Shown: positions 17,765-26,501 of the stretch, one piece after another
Layout: every line of letters begins with the position of its first letter
Position numbering within the stretch: position 1 is the stretch's first letter
NCBI RefSeq assembly: GCF_030519375.1
Contig: NZ_JAUMKB010000006.1
Location: forward strand, 186,001-250,000
Length of the DNA stretch: 64,000 bases
Direction: 5' to 3'
DNA from: Mucilaginibacter tolerans
GTDB taxonomy: Bacteria > Bacteroidota > Bacteroidia > Sphingobacteriales > Sphingobacteriaceae
Position numbers and translations under genes: made by a program
Notes under the pieces: generated by a model
What the model saw: only the letters and a program-made list of their open reading frames with translations
Databases searched by the model: none
Told to the model about the DNA's origin: nothing

Positions 17765-18798
17765 GTCAGTTCAATTGTAAGGTCAGTTTCAAAGCAGTCT
17801 GCATTCTTGTTTATGGTAAGGTTATGCTGACCGGGATAAATCAGATTTAGGCGTTGCCTGGCGTTCTCCATACCGAGCCCTCCTTTACGTTTTGCAGACG
17901 GCGTAGGCTCATAGCCGGGATCGATGGAGTTTTTAACGTTCAAATGCAGCTTGTCATCTTTCACCGAAAGCAGGATATGGATAAAAGCTGTCTTTTCTTT
18001 TGCCGTCGTAAAATGTTTAAAGGCGTTCTCCACGAATACAATCATGAGCAAAGGCGCTATGTATTGGCCTGTTGTATCGCCTTCAATGCCTAATTGAATG
18101 TCCGCGTTATTACTCAGCCGGATGCGTTCCAGCTCTACATAGTTAGCAATGTATTCAACTTCTTTTTGCAGCGTTACATAATGCTGACCGGTATCATAAA
18201 GCGAATACCGCATCAGATCCGACAATTTCAGCATCATGCCGGGCAGCTTTTCAGATCCAGTCACTGATAAACCATACAAATTATTCAGGGTGTTAAACAA
18301 AAAATGCGGGTTCAGTTGTGCCTTTAGATGACGCAATTCATTCTCCTTCTGTTCTTTGTCGCGTATCAGGCGATCAATGGCCACTTTGGCCAAGGAAGCC
18401 ATAAGCGTAAAGGCCACCATGGTGAACGCAAAGTGCTGATCCTGCCAGTTAGTAACCACATCAGTAATATGAAACAGGTGCGCAAAGAGCCAGCCTATGG
18501 CGTTCAAGAAATAAGGCAATAACTCAATGAGCACCACCACCTGGACGACATAAATGACGATGCCGATAAGCCATTTGCGGCGCTTTAAGAAAGGCAGTAC
18601 GAAAAGATTTTGCGTGTAACAGGGAATTGCCAGTTCCAGCATTTCCTGTAAGATTATACAAATCAAGGCTATGCCCGTCATTCGCGGGGGATATTCCTTC
18701 AGTAAGATGTACAGGAAAAACACGACGATCCAGAACGCCAATTGCGCATAAACCTTATAGGGCCAGGTAAATAAACGTGTCCAATCGAACTGTTTCAT
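17761..18798 (-). CDS. LytS-type sensor histidine kinase (pair 1)
   Basis: The 345-residue kinase has four to five membrane helices in the first 140 residues and no extracellular sensor domain. It then has the His_kinase motif LKAQLNPHFLFNTLNNLYGL (about 158-177, His in NPHFLFN) and an ATPase domain with LLMIVFVENAFKH and GGLGMENARQRL. This is the membrane-bound partner of the LytTR regulator immediately downstream. The predicted promoter leaves almost no 5' leader before the ATG at 18798. Confidence 0.94.
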   Translation of the reverse strand: MKQFDWTRLFTWPYKVYAQLAFWIVVFFLYILLKEYPPRMTGIALICIILQEMLELAIPCYTQNLFVLPFLKRRKWLIGIVIYVVQVVVLIELLPYFLNAIGWLFAHLFHITDVVTNWQDQHFAFTMVAFTLMASLAKVAIDRLIRDKEQKENELRHLKAQLNPHFLFNTLNNLYGLSVTGSEKLPGMMLKLSDLMRYSLYDTGQHYVTLQKEVEYIANYVELERIRLSNNADIQLGIEGDTTGQYIAPLLMIVFVENAFKHFTTAKEKTAFIHILLSVKDDKLHLNVKNSIDPGYEPTPSAKRKGGLGMENARQRLNLIYPGQHNLTINKNADCFETDLTIELT

Positions 18799-18802
18799 TA
18801 TT

Positions 18803-18912
18803 CAAATAAACCAAGACTGGCAGTCACATCCAAATTTTGGTGATAAACGTACTTTATCTGGTGATGAACGTCGCCAAAGACGGATATCCCCAGCCTGTTT
18901 ACGTTTGTCATC
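18803..18912 (-). promoter_or_regulatory. Promoter and LytTR-type direct-repeat operator of pair 1
   Basis: On the minus strand TTTG (18831-18834), 20 bp and TTTATTTG (18803-18810) form a promoter. Directly upstream are two 12-bp direct repeats, GGTGATAAACGT (18839-18850) and GGTGATGAACGT (18860-18871), with a period of 21 bp, two helical turns. A related half-site in the opposite orientation, ACGTTTGTCATC, lies at 18901-18912, towards the divergent serine hydrolase gene. LytTR domains bind such spaced direct repeats. Confidence 0.7.
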
Positions 18913-18988
18913 AATCATTGAAGGCTTGTCATTCTTATTTTTTTAGCTTTTTGTGCCTGGATACTTTTGGTTCATAATCTTAAAGTTT

Positions 18989-20305
18989 ATGAAAACGAAA
19001 CTCACCTTCATCATCTTATTTCTGGCCATCAGCAACGCTGTTTTTGCACAGCAGGACACGCTTATTAAGTCATTGCTACGCGACGTTCCCGTTTGGATGG
19101 CGCAGAACCATGTTCCCTGCACAGGCGTAGGGCTGATAGAAAACGGCCGCATTAAATGGCTTAAAACATTTGGCAATGTTCAGGGGGGACATCCGGCACC
19201 CATCAATACCTTATTTAATATTGCATCACAAACAAAACCCGTTACCGCCATGCTTACTATGCGGCTGGTACAGGCAGGTTTGTGGAACCTGGATGAGCCG
19301 CTTTCACATTACTGGATCGATCCGGATATTGCAGGCAACCCATACCTTAATAAAATCACTACCCGCACAGTGCTTAGTCATCAAACTGGTTTCCCCAACT
19401 GGCGTTCGGATAATAACGGCACTAAACTGCGTTTCAATTTTGAGCCGGGTACTAAATTCGGCTATTCGGGCGAAGGTTTTGAATACCTGCGCCATGCACT
19501 GGAAAACAAGTTTCATCAGTCATTGGACGTACTGATGAAAACCTACCTGTTTAAGCCGCTGGGCATGAACAATACGCAGTACTGGAGCGACGCTATTGAT
19601 ACTAATCGTTTTGCCGTGTGGTACAATGGGCAGGGCATCCGGTACAATATTTCAGTACAAACGTCGGTAAGTGCAGCTGATGACTTGATTACAACCGTTG
19701 AAGACTACTGTAAGCTGGGTATCTATACAATGAGCGGGCTTGGTCTGCCGGATACACTTTTTGCTGATATGATCCTTCCACAGGTAAAGGTAAAAGAGAA
19801 CTATTGCCGGGGCCTTGGCTGGGGGCTGGTAATGGGCCTGCCCAATGGTGAATACGCATTGGAGCACGGCGGCTCTGATGTTGGCGTGCGCACGATGGCC
19901 ATTTTTTTACCAAAGTCAAAAAGTGGTATTGTGGTGATGACTAACGCCGATAACGGCATGTTTGTAACAGACCTGGTCATCAAACGCGCACTTTCCTGCG
20001 GCACACAGGTACTGGAAACCATGAACAAAGGAGCCATTACCCACGAAAGAATAACTATTGCTAATGACGTGATCAAGAGCCACACCGGTACTTATGCCCA
20101 AAACAATGGCAAGCTGATGAAAGTTGAGCAAGATGGCAATGCTATCAAGGTATCCGGCGATGGCGTCCCTACCGCCGTGCTTTATCCCGAATCGACCAAC
20201 AAATTTTTTCTCGAAGGCTATGATGTGCAATTGGAGTTCCCGGATAACAAGTCGCTGATAGTATATGAAAATGGTAAACAGGTAATGAAGATCAGCCGCC
20301 AATAA
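18989..20305 (+). CDS. Secreted beta-lactamase-family serine hydrolase
   Basis: The start is set at the ATG at 18989, which gives a signal peptide (MKTK, hydrophobic core, VFAQ); the open frame from 18953 would place 12 extra residues before it. The 438-residue protein has the class C/PBP core: the SxxK nucleophile motif SQTK in LFNIASQTKPVTAM (about 78-91), a YSG-type second motif and HGG in EHGGSDVG (about 292). A C-terminal lipocalin-like or DUF3471-type part follows. Substrate is unknown: peptide, D-amino-acid ester or beta-lactam. It is followed after 2 bp by an M28 peptidase. Confidence 0.88.
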   Translation: MKTKLTFIILFLAISNAVFAQQDTLIKSLLRDVPVWMAQNHVPCTGVGLIENGRIKWLKTFGNVQGGHPAPINTLFNIASQTKPVTAMLTMRLVQAGLWNLDEPLSHYWIDPDIAGNPYLNKITTRTVLSHQTGFPNWRSDNNGTKLRFNFEPGTKFGYSGEGFEYLRHALENKFHQSLDVLMKTYLFKPLGMNNTQYWSDAIDTNRFAVWYNGQGIRYNISVQTSVSAADDLITTVEDYCKLGIYTMSGLGLPDTLFADMILPQVKVKENYCRGLGWGLVMGLPNGEYALEHGGSDVGVRTMAIFLPKSKSGIVVMTNADNGMFVTDLVIKRALSCGTQVLETMNKGAITHERITIANDVIKSHTGTYAQNNGKLMKVEQDGNAIKVSGDGVPTAVLYPESTNKFFLEGYDVQLEFPDNKSLIVYENGKQVMKISRQ

Positions 20306-20307
20306 TC

Positions 20308-21534
20308 ATGAAAAAGTATTTGATCATCGCGGTTTTGGCTGTTATCGGTTTTAAGAGCGGCGCACAGAATATAGCCAATTTAAAAAAGGATATGTATGGT
20401 ATTGCGTCCGATGCTACGCAAGGGCGGTTCACCGCTTCTGCCGGTTATTTAAAAGCCGCTAGATATGTAGAAGCGCAGCTAAGGGCTACAGGCATAAAAC
20501 CGGGTTGGAAAGAGGCTGGCAAAAGAACATACCTACAACCGGTGCCCTTTAGCTGGGATGATTATTCGGGCAGCAAGATGAGGATAGGCGGCAAGATTTA
20601 TCTTCATAGCGCCGAAAACTTTATCGTGGTTCAACGCGGCATTGCAAAAGAGGGAAGATGGGTGGTATTATCGCCCGGTGATTCAGTGAAGGGGAAACCG
20701 GTAGGCATTATCCTGCTTCCGAGCCAAAGCCAGGCCAGTAATTGGGAAACTACGGTTATCCGCCAATACCGGTTTGGGTATATGCACTATTTGCCCGATG
20801 GCACCAGTACCTCCGACGCTATGCCAACCATTGTGGTGAGCCCGGCACTGGCAAAAATGCTCACTAGAGGCGATAGTGTAAATGTAAAGCTCATCTACGT
20901 GTCTGAATGTAAAACCGGCTATAATGTAATAGGCATTGTGCCCGGAACAGATGGGAAGCCAGCGCATCAAGGCATAATAGTTGGGGCTCATCTCGATCAT
21001 ATCGGGCGCATCGGCAAACACATCTACAATGGCGCCAACGACGATGCCAGTGGTTGTGTGGCCGAACTAGGTGCAGCCAGGATGCTTGCTACGCATCCCG
21101 GCAAACGGGCAGTGATATTTGCATTTTTCTGCGGTGAGGAACTGAACCTGAAAGGCTCCCGCTGGTTTGCGGATCACTTACCTATTCCGCAAAGAGCTAT
21201 TTCGATGACGATCAACCTGGAACAGCTTGGAAGTAAACACCGTTCATTCAACGGTGTATGGGCGCTGGGCGACCCCACTTTCAAAGCGGCATTTTATAAG
21301 GCCAGGACGGATTTTACCACTAAAGGATTGCAGTTCTCACCTACTGACTCGGTCAGAGAAGTGTTGAGTAACACAGATACTTATAGCTTCATGAAGAAGA
21401 AGATTCCTTCACTGCTGCTCGGTTCAGGCGGCTTTGACGAGCATCATACACCGCAGGATAAGATCAATTTGATCGATTTTGAGCATTTACAAAAGGTGAC
21501 CGACCTGTTATATCATTTTATCAAAACTATATAA
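20308..21534 (+). CDS. Secreted M28-family metallopeptidase
   Basis: The 408-residue protein starts with a signal peptide ending near GAQN. The di-zinc ligands of family M28 are present in order: His and Asp in GAHLDHIG and NGANDDASG, Glu pair in FCGEELNLKGS, a later acidic ligand in NLEQLGS, and His in DEHHTPQDK. M28 enzymes are aminopeptidases or glutaminyl cyclases. It is translationally linked to the serine hydrolase (2-bp gap), so the two probably act together on peptides in the periplasm or outside. Confidence 0.9.
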   Translation: MKKYLIIAVLAVIGFKSGAQNIANLKKDMYGIASDATQGRFTASAGYLKAARYVEAQLRATGIKPGWKEAGKRTYLQPVPFSWDDYSGSKMRIGGKIYLHSAENFIVVQRGIAKEGRWVVLSPGDSVKGKPVGIILLPSQSQASNWETTVIRQYRFGYMHYLPDGTSTSDAMPTIVVSPALAKMLTRGDSVNVKLIYVSECKTGYNVIGIVPGTDGKPAHQGIIVGAHLDHIGRIGKHIYNGANDDASGCVAELGAARMLATHPGKRAVIFAFFCGEELNLKGSRWFADHLPIPQRAISMTINLEQLGSKHRSFNGVWALGDPTFKAAFYKARTDFTTKGLQFSPTDSVREVLSNTDTYSFMKKKIPSLLLGSGGFDEHHTPQDKINLIDFEHLQKVTDLLYHFIKTI

Positions 21535-21548
21535 TTATTTTAGAACGT

Positions 21549-21695
21549 ATGACCAAAAAAGAAATTTTGTCAACGCTTGATAGCTGCCTTGACAACAAGT
21601 ATTGGGGGTTCATCACGCTAAACGACCCCTATGCCTATATGGTCGACAGCCTGGAAATTCCGAGACGCTTGCCCTGGCGATTCCGTGCGGTTTAG
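21549..21695 (+). pseudogene. 5' fragment of a gene cut by the 172-bp element
   Basis: An ATG 14 bp after the M28 stop opens a good reading frame (MTKKEILSTLDSCLDNKYWG and on to AYMVDS, 34 residues). It then runs into the terminal repeat of the element, which adds about 14 element-encoded residues and stops at a TAG. The native part looks like the start of a conserved cytoplasmic protein of the Bacteroidota, and nothing beyond the element clearly continues it. I read this as a truncated third gene of the operon. Confidence 0.6.
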
Positions 21696-21823
21696 AGCAT
21701 ATAGTTGTGTAGTGATTAAAGGGAATCGCAATTAATAATCAATATATTAACACGGTCAAAATGTCACGGAATTACCTTAATTAAAGTTCCGGAACGAGGT
21801 GGTCAACGGCACCGGAATTTCCA
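21652..21823 (+). repeat. 172-bp MITE-like element, copy 2
   Basis: Same length, orientation and 11-bp terminal inverted repeats as the copy at 16108-16279, with 8 substitutions and no gap. The inner TTGACCA half-site is changed here to TTGCCCT, while its partner TGGTCAA is intact, so this copy folds slightly less well. Its left end lies inside a reading frame and supplies a stop codon. Confidence 0.85.
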
Positions 21824-21948
21824 CTTAGCCCGCAGGCAAACTTCTGCAACTATATTTAGATAATCCAGTGCCTTCGTTTCGACGCTTTTGATGTCACAGC
21901 GATTTACTCAAACTTACCATATGCTTTTACTATTTGTTATTTGACCAG

Positions 21949-24900
21949 TTAGTTCAAGGTCTTAAGATTGTCATTTGGATTCTGGTCAACCAGATATCCA
22001 AGCGGATCAATTGCCACAGTGTGGGGTTTACCTTTAACAATTATGGTTAATTTACGGTCCCCTCGTTTGAATTTGTATCGCTTAAGGTAAACAAAATGAG
22101 CCTTCGTGCTGCCTTCTTTGTCTTTGGTATCCTGCCCAAAAACACCGATGTCGATGTAGTCATTCATGTTTGATGCTGACGTGTCTTCGCCTTTATCATT
22201 AAGCCGGGTTTTATCAATATTCACATTGAGATCGATTTTATATTCATCCTTATTCCCGGTCGGTTTCACTGTGACTGAGCTAATCTTATTATCATAAAGC
22301 GTTACCCTTTGCCAGGTATCAGTCAGGTAATATTGCAACGAATCAGGAGTATGTTTCTGCAGATAGCGGTATAGGTCATTTGCCCCGGCAAAAGGGCCGG
22401 TACTTTTAAAAGCATAGGCACTTTTAAATTCACGCAAAGCATTGTTCAGGCTGTCTTCGCCTATTAATTCCCTCAAACCATACATTCCGACGCCGACTTT
22501 ATCTCCCCACTCAAACCACTTATCAGCTTTGATAACGGGCTGTTCTTTTTCATCCATACGCCTGCGGACAAACAGGTAATACCACAATTGGTTCAGCACG
22601 ACGGGGCGCATATTAGCCTTGCCATATTTCTTCTCGTTCATTACAAGTGCATCATAGTTAGCCAAACCCTCGGGTATTACAAGCGACCCGTTAGTGCTAT
22701 TTGGCGCTACCTGGAAACGCCACCATTGTTGTGCAAGGGCCCTGGTAGCGTTTGAATATAAGTAGTCAAATTGATCCGGGTTAGTAAAGTTGGCGTTCCA
22801 GCCGTTGAGTTCTGAATAGGTATTCAAAGTAGTTGTCGCAGCTTCACGGGGGCCGTAAGGTGCGGTTTCAACTTGCCTGATATTGTTAAAGGGATAATTC
22901 CCGTAAACGCTGCTGTAGTATTTCAAGCCGTCTTTATAGGCTTTGAGATAACGATCGACGTTGTTGCCATGTTCCGGATCATAATAAACGTCAATGTTAA
23001 CCTTGTGACCAACCATTACGCTGTCCTTCCGGTCGACATACCTGCCCGAGAGAATTCCGAATGGCACATACATACCCGGCTTATTTTGTACGTAATGAAA
23101 ATAATTACGCCCGTTCTGTTTCCATTGCCTTATCAGATCGCCATGCGTAATGGCAAGCTGGTCATTCTCGGTGCTTACGGTTACATCGATGCTTACCAGG
23201 TCGGCCGCTTTCCCAGCTTTTAAATTCATAATGCCTGTAGGGTCGTTCTGCGATACTTCTTCTTCTTCCTTAGGTGGCAAACCAGCTTTTTTCCGAACAT
23301 AAGGGCTGCTTATTTCATCGTCATCATCATAACCCAGGCCAGGCAGACCGCCGGTAAAAAATGTGCCGTTGTTTAATAAGTTATTAGCATAAAGGCCATT
23401 GGTAAACCCTTTGTGTATAACTGACGAATTTATCTGCAATATCGCAGAGTCTCCCGGAGCAAGCGGTTTATCGAAATTATATACCCTGAATTCGGCTGTA
23501 TCCCGTTTCGATCCAAACCAACTGAAAAATCCGCGCGAATAGAGCAATGGATAAGTAAAAGCCATAGGCTTCCCATTTATACTGATAGAATAGTCAGTCA
23601 GTTCATCGCCGTCCAACAGCATTGCGTATATGGGCTGGCTGTTTTTATTGGTGATGGTTACCGCTGCTCTGACGAGTTCTTTCTTTTCGTACGGGAAAAG
23701 ATCAACATACATTTTAATATGGGTAACTTTGGGCAATGGCAGGCTCTGGAAATGTTTAAGCGTCTTTTCATAAATGATGGAGCGGTCTTCGTTTTCAGTT
23801 TTGGTAAGGTACTCATTCACGTAGCTTATGTTATAATAAATATATCCTCCGGCTGCCAGGAACAACGGTAGTAAACCGAAAACAAAAAGTTTAGTCCTCC
23901 CATCGAACCTTTCAGGGACAAGCTGTAATCTTTCTTTAAATGATGAATTAACACCACGATTATAGAAAAGCGCCGCAATAATGATAAGCAACCCGGCTGC
24001 CAACAGCCAATACAGATCGAACCAAAGCACGGGTCTAACCATATGCCCCATACCGTCCATATCAGACATGCCGGATTTAGGGGTATAAGAGTATAATAGC
24101 AGGTGGTAGTCAAACGTGCCGGTAGTATCCAGGAAGAACATTCCTATCCATAGCGTGATGCCAAATGCGTAAGCTGCAAATTTATTATTGAAGATTACCT
24201 GAACCAGATAACAGAGAACTGCTGCCATGAGTAATTTAGGCAGTAGGATAATCAATATGTAGCAAAAGTAGGCCCCAAAATTGAGATGCGTAAACCCTTT
24301 AATTAATTGAACAATTACCCCCACTACCAAAGGCACCAGCGATAAGCCCGTTGCTATGACTAAAAGTGAGATCAGTTTTGACCCGTTCAATACCCAGTTT
24401 GGCGGTGGCAGCGAATCGTTGATGAAAGCGTAGCGCGTAAGTTTGTCACGCTGCAGGGTTTCACCGGTGTAGAACATGATGATGAAAAAGATGAAGAACG
24501 GAAAAGCGTCGGCGAAGATCCCAAGAAGTGAAACTGTTCGTGGCAGGTCAGGCACTCCATAGTTATTATCTCCCAGCCAGAATACAAATCCTAAAAACAC
24601 GCTGCCTGCCCCTACGATTATCCAGAAATAATTATCGCGGATAATATTTACTAACTCGAGTTTTACAAGGCTTTTTAAGGTGATTTTGTTGTACTTGCCC
24701 GAAAAACTTACAGCCGGTATTTTGAGCAGTTTATTTGATCGCGTACCCGTTTCATCAATAGCCGCTTTGTCGCGTTTACCGGCAAAAAACCTCTCGAAAT
24801 TGAACCGGAAATAGGTGATTATCAATACCACTAAACCAAGTCCGGGCCAAAGGAAGCGATTTACAGCCAGCGGGCCATTCATCGCGATGAGCGAGTTATT

Positions 24901-25587
24901 ATGCTCTGCTGTACTCGAATTGTTCATTTGAAACCTTACGCCATTTAAGCCGAACGGGTCGGAGATACCAATAACAGTCGTGTTGGTAGTATGATCGAGA
25001 AAGAACAGGGCGATGAAATAAAAAAGGAATAATAATATGCCGCCAAAGTAGATCACCTTAACATTTCGGGTAATAGCGACCAGGCCGAAGAAAAGCGACG
25101 AGGTAAAGAATACGTTAGGTATTGCAATAAGCAGAAACGGATAAAGATAATAGATGAGCCGGTTTGGACCATATTGCGCTGGAACAGTCTTTCCCGTTAA
25201 CGGCCCGATAAAAGTACTAAGATATATGGCTACCGGCACAGCAAGAGCGATTAATATCATAAATACAAAAGAGCCAAGATACCTGCCCCAGAAATACCCG
25301 TTTTTGGTAATAGGATAGGTAAGATAATAGTCTTTCGTCTGATATTCGATGTCCCGATACAATGCTGTTCCCATCAACGACGAGCTGATGAGCATCATCA
25401 TCATGGTCATGCCGCAACACCAGAAAGTGATGAGATAGGGTGAGTTGATATGTTCCTTCTCGCCCACGGGTAAAGAACCGGTGGAGAAAGCGAACATTGT
25501 AAACAGCAATACAGCTGAAAAATAAAGGTAAACGGCGGGCCTGCGGACCCGATTCCGGATCTCGAACAGAAATATTTTTGAAAACAT
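21949..25587 (-). CDS. ABC transporter permease fused to a degenerate M1 peptidase-like domain
   Basis: The 1212-residue protein has an ABC-2-type permease in its first 570 residues with about a dozen helices. A large C-terminal domain of M1 aminopeptidase type follows. In active M1 enzymes this carries GxMEN and HExxHxxxxE. Here the equivalent of HExxH reads TRALAQQWW (about residue 950), with no zinc-ligand His, although the following EGLANY retains its Glu. The GxMEN region reads YGPREAATT. The domain therefore looks catalytically dead and may bind peptides. It is the last gene of the operon, 21 bp after its ATPase. Confidence 0.9.
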   Translation of the reverse strand: MFSKIFLFEIRNRVRRPAVYLYFSAVLLFTMFAFSTGSLPVGEKEHINSPYLITFWCCGMTMMMMLISSSLMGTALYRDIEYQTKDYYLTYPITKNGYFWGRYLGSFVFMILIALAVPVAIYLSTFIGPLTGKTVPAQYGPNRLIYYLYPFLLIAIPNVFFTSSLFFGLVAITRNVKVIYFGGILLFLFYFIALFFLDHTTNTTVIGISDPFGLNGVRFQMNNSSTAEHNNSLIAMNGPLAVNRFLWPGLGLVVLIITYFRFNFERFFAGKRDKAAIDETGTRSNKLLKIPAVSFSGKYNKITLKSLVKLELVNIIRDNYFWIIVGAGSVFLGFVFWLGDNNYGVPDLPRTVSLLGIFADAFPFFIFFIIMFYTGETLQRDKLTRYAFINDSLPPPNWVLNGSKLISLLVIATGLSLVPLVVGVIVQLIKGFTHLNFGAYFCYILIILLPKLLMAAVLCYLVQVIFNNKFAAYAFGITLWIGMFFLDTTGTFDYHLLLYSYTPKSGMSDMDGMGHMVRPVLWFDLYWLLAAGLLIIIAALFYNRGVNSSFKERLQLVPERFDGRTKLFVFGLLPLFLAAGGYIYYNISYVNEYLTKTENEDRSIIYEKTLKHFQSLPLPKVTHIKMYVDLFPYEKKELVRAAVTITNKNSQPIYAMLLDGDELTDYSISINGKPMAFTYPLLYSRGFFSWFGSKRDTAEFRVYNFDKPLAPGDSAILQINSSVIHKGFTNGLYANNLLNNGTFFTGGLPGLGYDDDDEISSPYVRKKAGLPPKEEEEVSQNDPTGIMNLKAGKAADLVSIDVTVSTENDQLAITHGDLIRQWKQNGRNYFHYVQNKPGMYVPFGILSGRYVDRKDSVMVGHKVNIDVYYDPEHGNNVDRYLKAYKDGLKYYSSVYGNYPFNNIRQVETAPYGPREAATTTLNTYSELNGWNANFTNPDQFDYLYSNATRALAQQWWRFQVAPNSTNGSLVIPEGLANYDALVMNEKKYGKANMRPVVLNQLWYYLFVRRRMDEKEQPVIKADKWFEWGDKVGVGMYGLRELIGEDSLNNALREFKSAYAFKSTGPFAGANDLYRYLQKHTPDSLQYYLTDTWQRVTLYDNKISSVTVKPTGNKDEYKIDLNVNIDKTRLNDKGEDTSASNMNDYIDIGVFGQDTKDKEGSTKAHFVYLKRYKFKRGDRKLTIIVKGKPHTVAIDPLGYLVDQNPNDNLKTLN

Positions 25588-25608
25588 AAGCTATTGTTTT
25601 TGAGTGCT

Positions 25609-26499
25609 TTACATAGTATTCACATCTACACGTGTGGCAATATTGCTGAAGTAAACATCTTCAAGATTAGGGGCAGTTAAACTAAAACCATCCTGCGGCT
25701 GGTCATCCTCTTTTAATACCCTGATATGCAGCTTTCCCGATTTAAGCTGGGTGGATATTACATTGTAAACGTCCCGGTAATATTGTATCTCGGATTGGCT
25801 TATCGCCTTAGAATAGATTTTGCCTTCCAATTCTTTTACTGCTGTTTCGGGATCGCCTGCGTATAAAACTTCACCAAGACATATAATGGCGAAGTTGGAG
25901 CAAAGCGTACTCACATCTTCAACAATGTGTGTCGAGAGAATTACGATGGTATTCTCGCCCAACTGACTCAGCAGATTGTAAAACCGGTTTCGTTCAGCCG
26001 GATCGAGACCTGCTGTCGGTTCATCAACGATGATCAGTTTGGGGTCGCCTATAAGTGCCTGCGCTATGCCAAAGCGCTGTTTCATACCGCCGGAATAAGT
26101 ACCCAGATGTTTTTTGCGATCTTTAAACAGATTGACTTTCTCTAACAGGCCAAGGACCAGGTCTTTCCGTTCACCTACATTGCCTACGCCCTTTAGTTGT
26201 GCTATATGATCAAGCATCCGTTCGGCTGATATTTTGGGATATACGCCAAACTCCTGAGGCAGGTAGCCCAGCAATTGCCTAACCTGCGTTTTGTTTTTTA
26301 ATACATCCAGGTCATCCAGGAAAACACTGCCTGAATCCGCTTCCTGCAGCGTGGCGATGGTGCGCATCAACGATGACTTGCCTGCACCGTTGGGACCAAG
26401 CAGGCCAAACATGCCATTTGTAAGCGTCAGCGAGACATCCTTTAAGGCTGTTACACCGTTAGCATAAGTCTTAGACAAAGAATTGATTACTAATTTCAT
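25609..26499 (-). CDS. ABC transporter ATP-binding protein
   Basis: The 296-residue ATPase has Walker A GPNGAGKSSLM (about 35-45), signature YSGGMKQR (about 137), Walker B LIIVDEPTAG and the switch His in LSTHIVED. The sequence resembles the ATPases that pair with ABC-2 permeases for antibiotic or lantibiotic-type export. It lies 21 bp before the permease/M1 fusion, its evident partner, and 2 bp after the beta-helix protein gene. Confidence 0.95.
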   Translation of the reverse strand: MKLVINSLSKTYANGVTALKDVSLTLTNGMFGLLGPNGAGKSSLMRTIATLQEADSGSVFLDDLDVLKNKTQVRQLLGYLPQEFGVYPKISAERMLDHIAQLKGVGNVGERKDLVLGLLEKVNLFKDRKKHLGTYSGGMKQRFGIAQALIGDPKLIIVDEPTAGLDPAERNRFYNLLSQLGENTIVILSTHIVEDVSTLCSNFAIICLGEVLYAGDPETAVKELEGKIYSKAISQSEIQYYRDVYNVISTQLKSGKLHIRVLKEDDQPQDGFSLTAPNLEDVYFSNIATRVDVNTM

Positions 26500-26501
26500 A
26501 G

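Noticed and set aside
16108-21823. The two 172-bp elements as ends of a composite transposon
   Set aside because: No transposase gene lies between them, the intervening genes look native in base use, and they are better explained as separate insertions.
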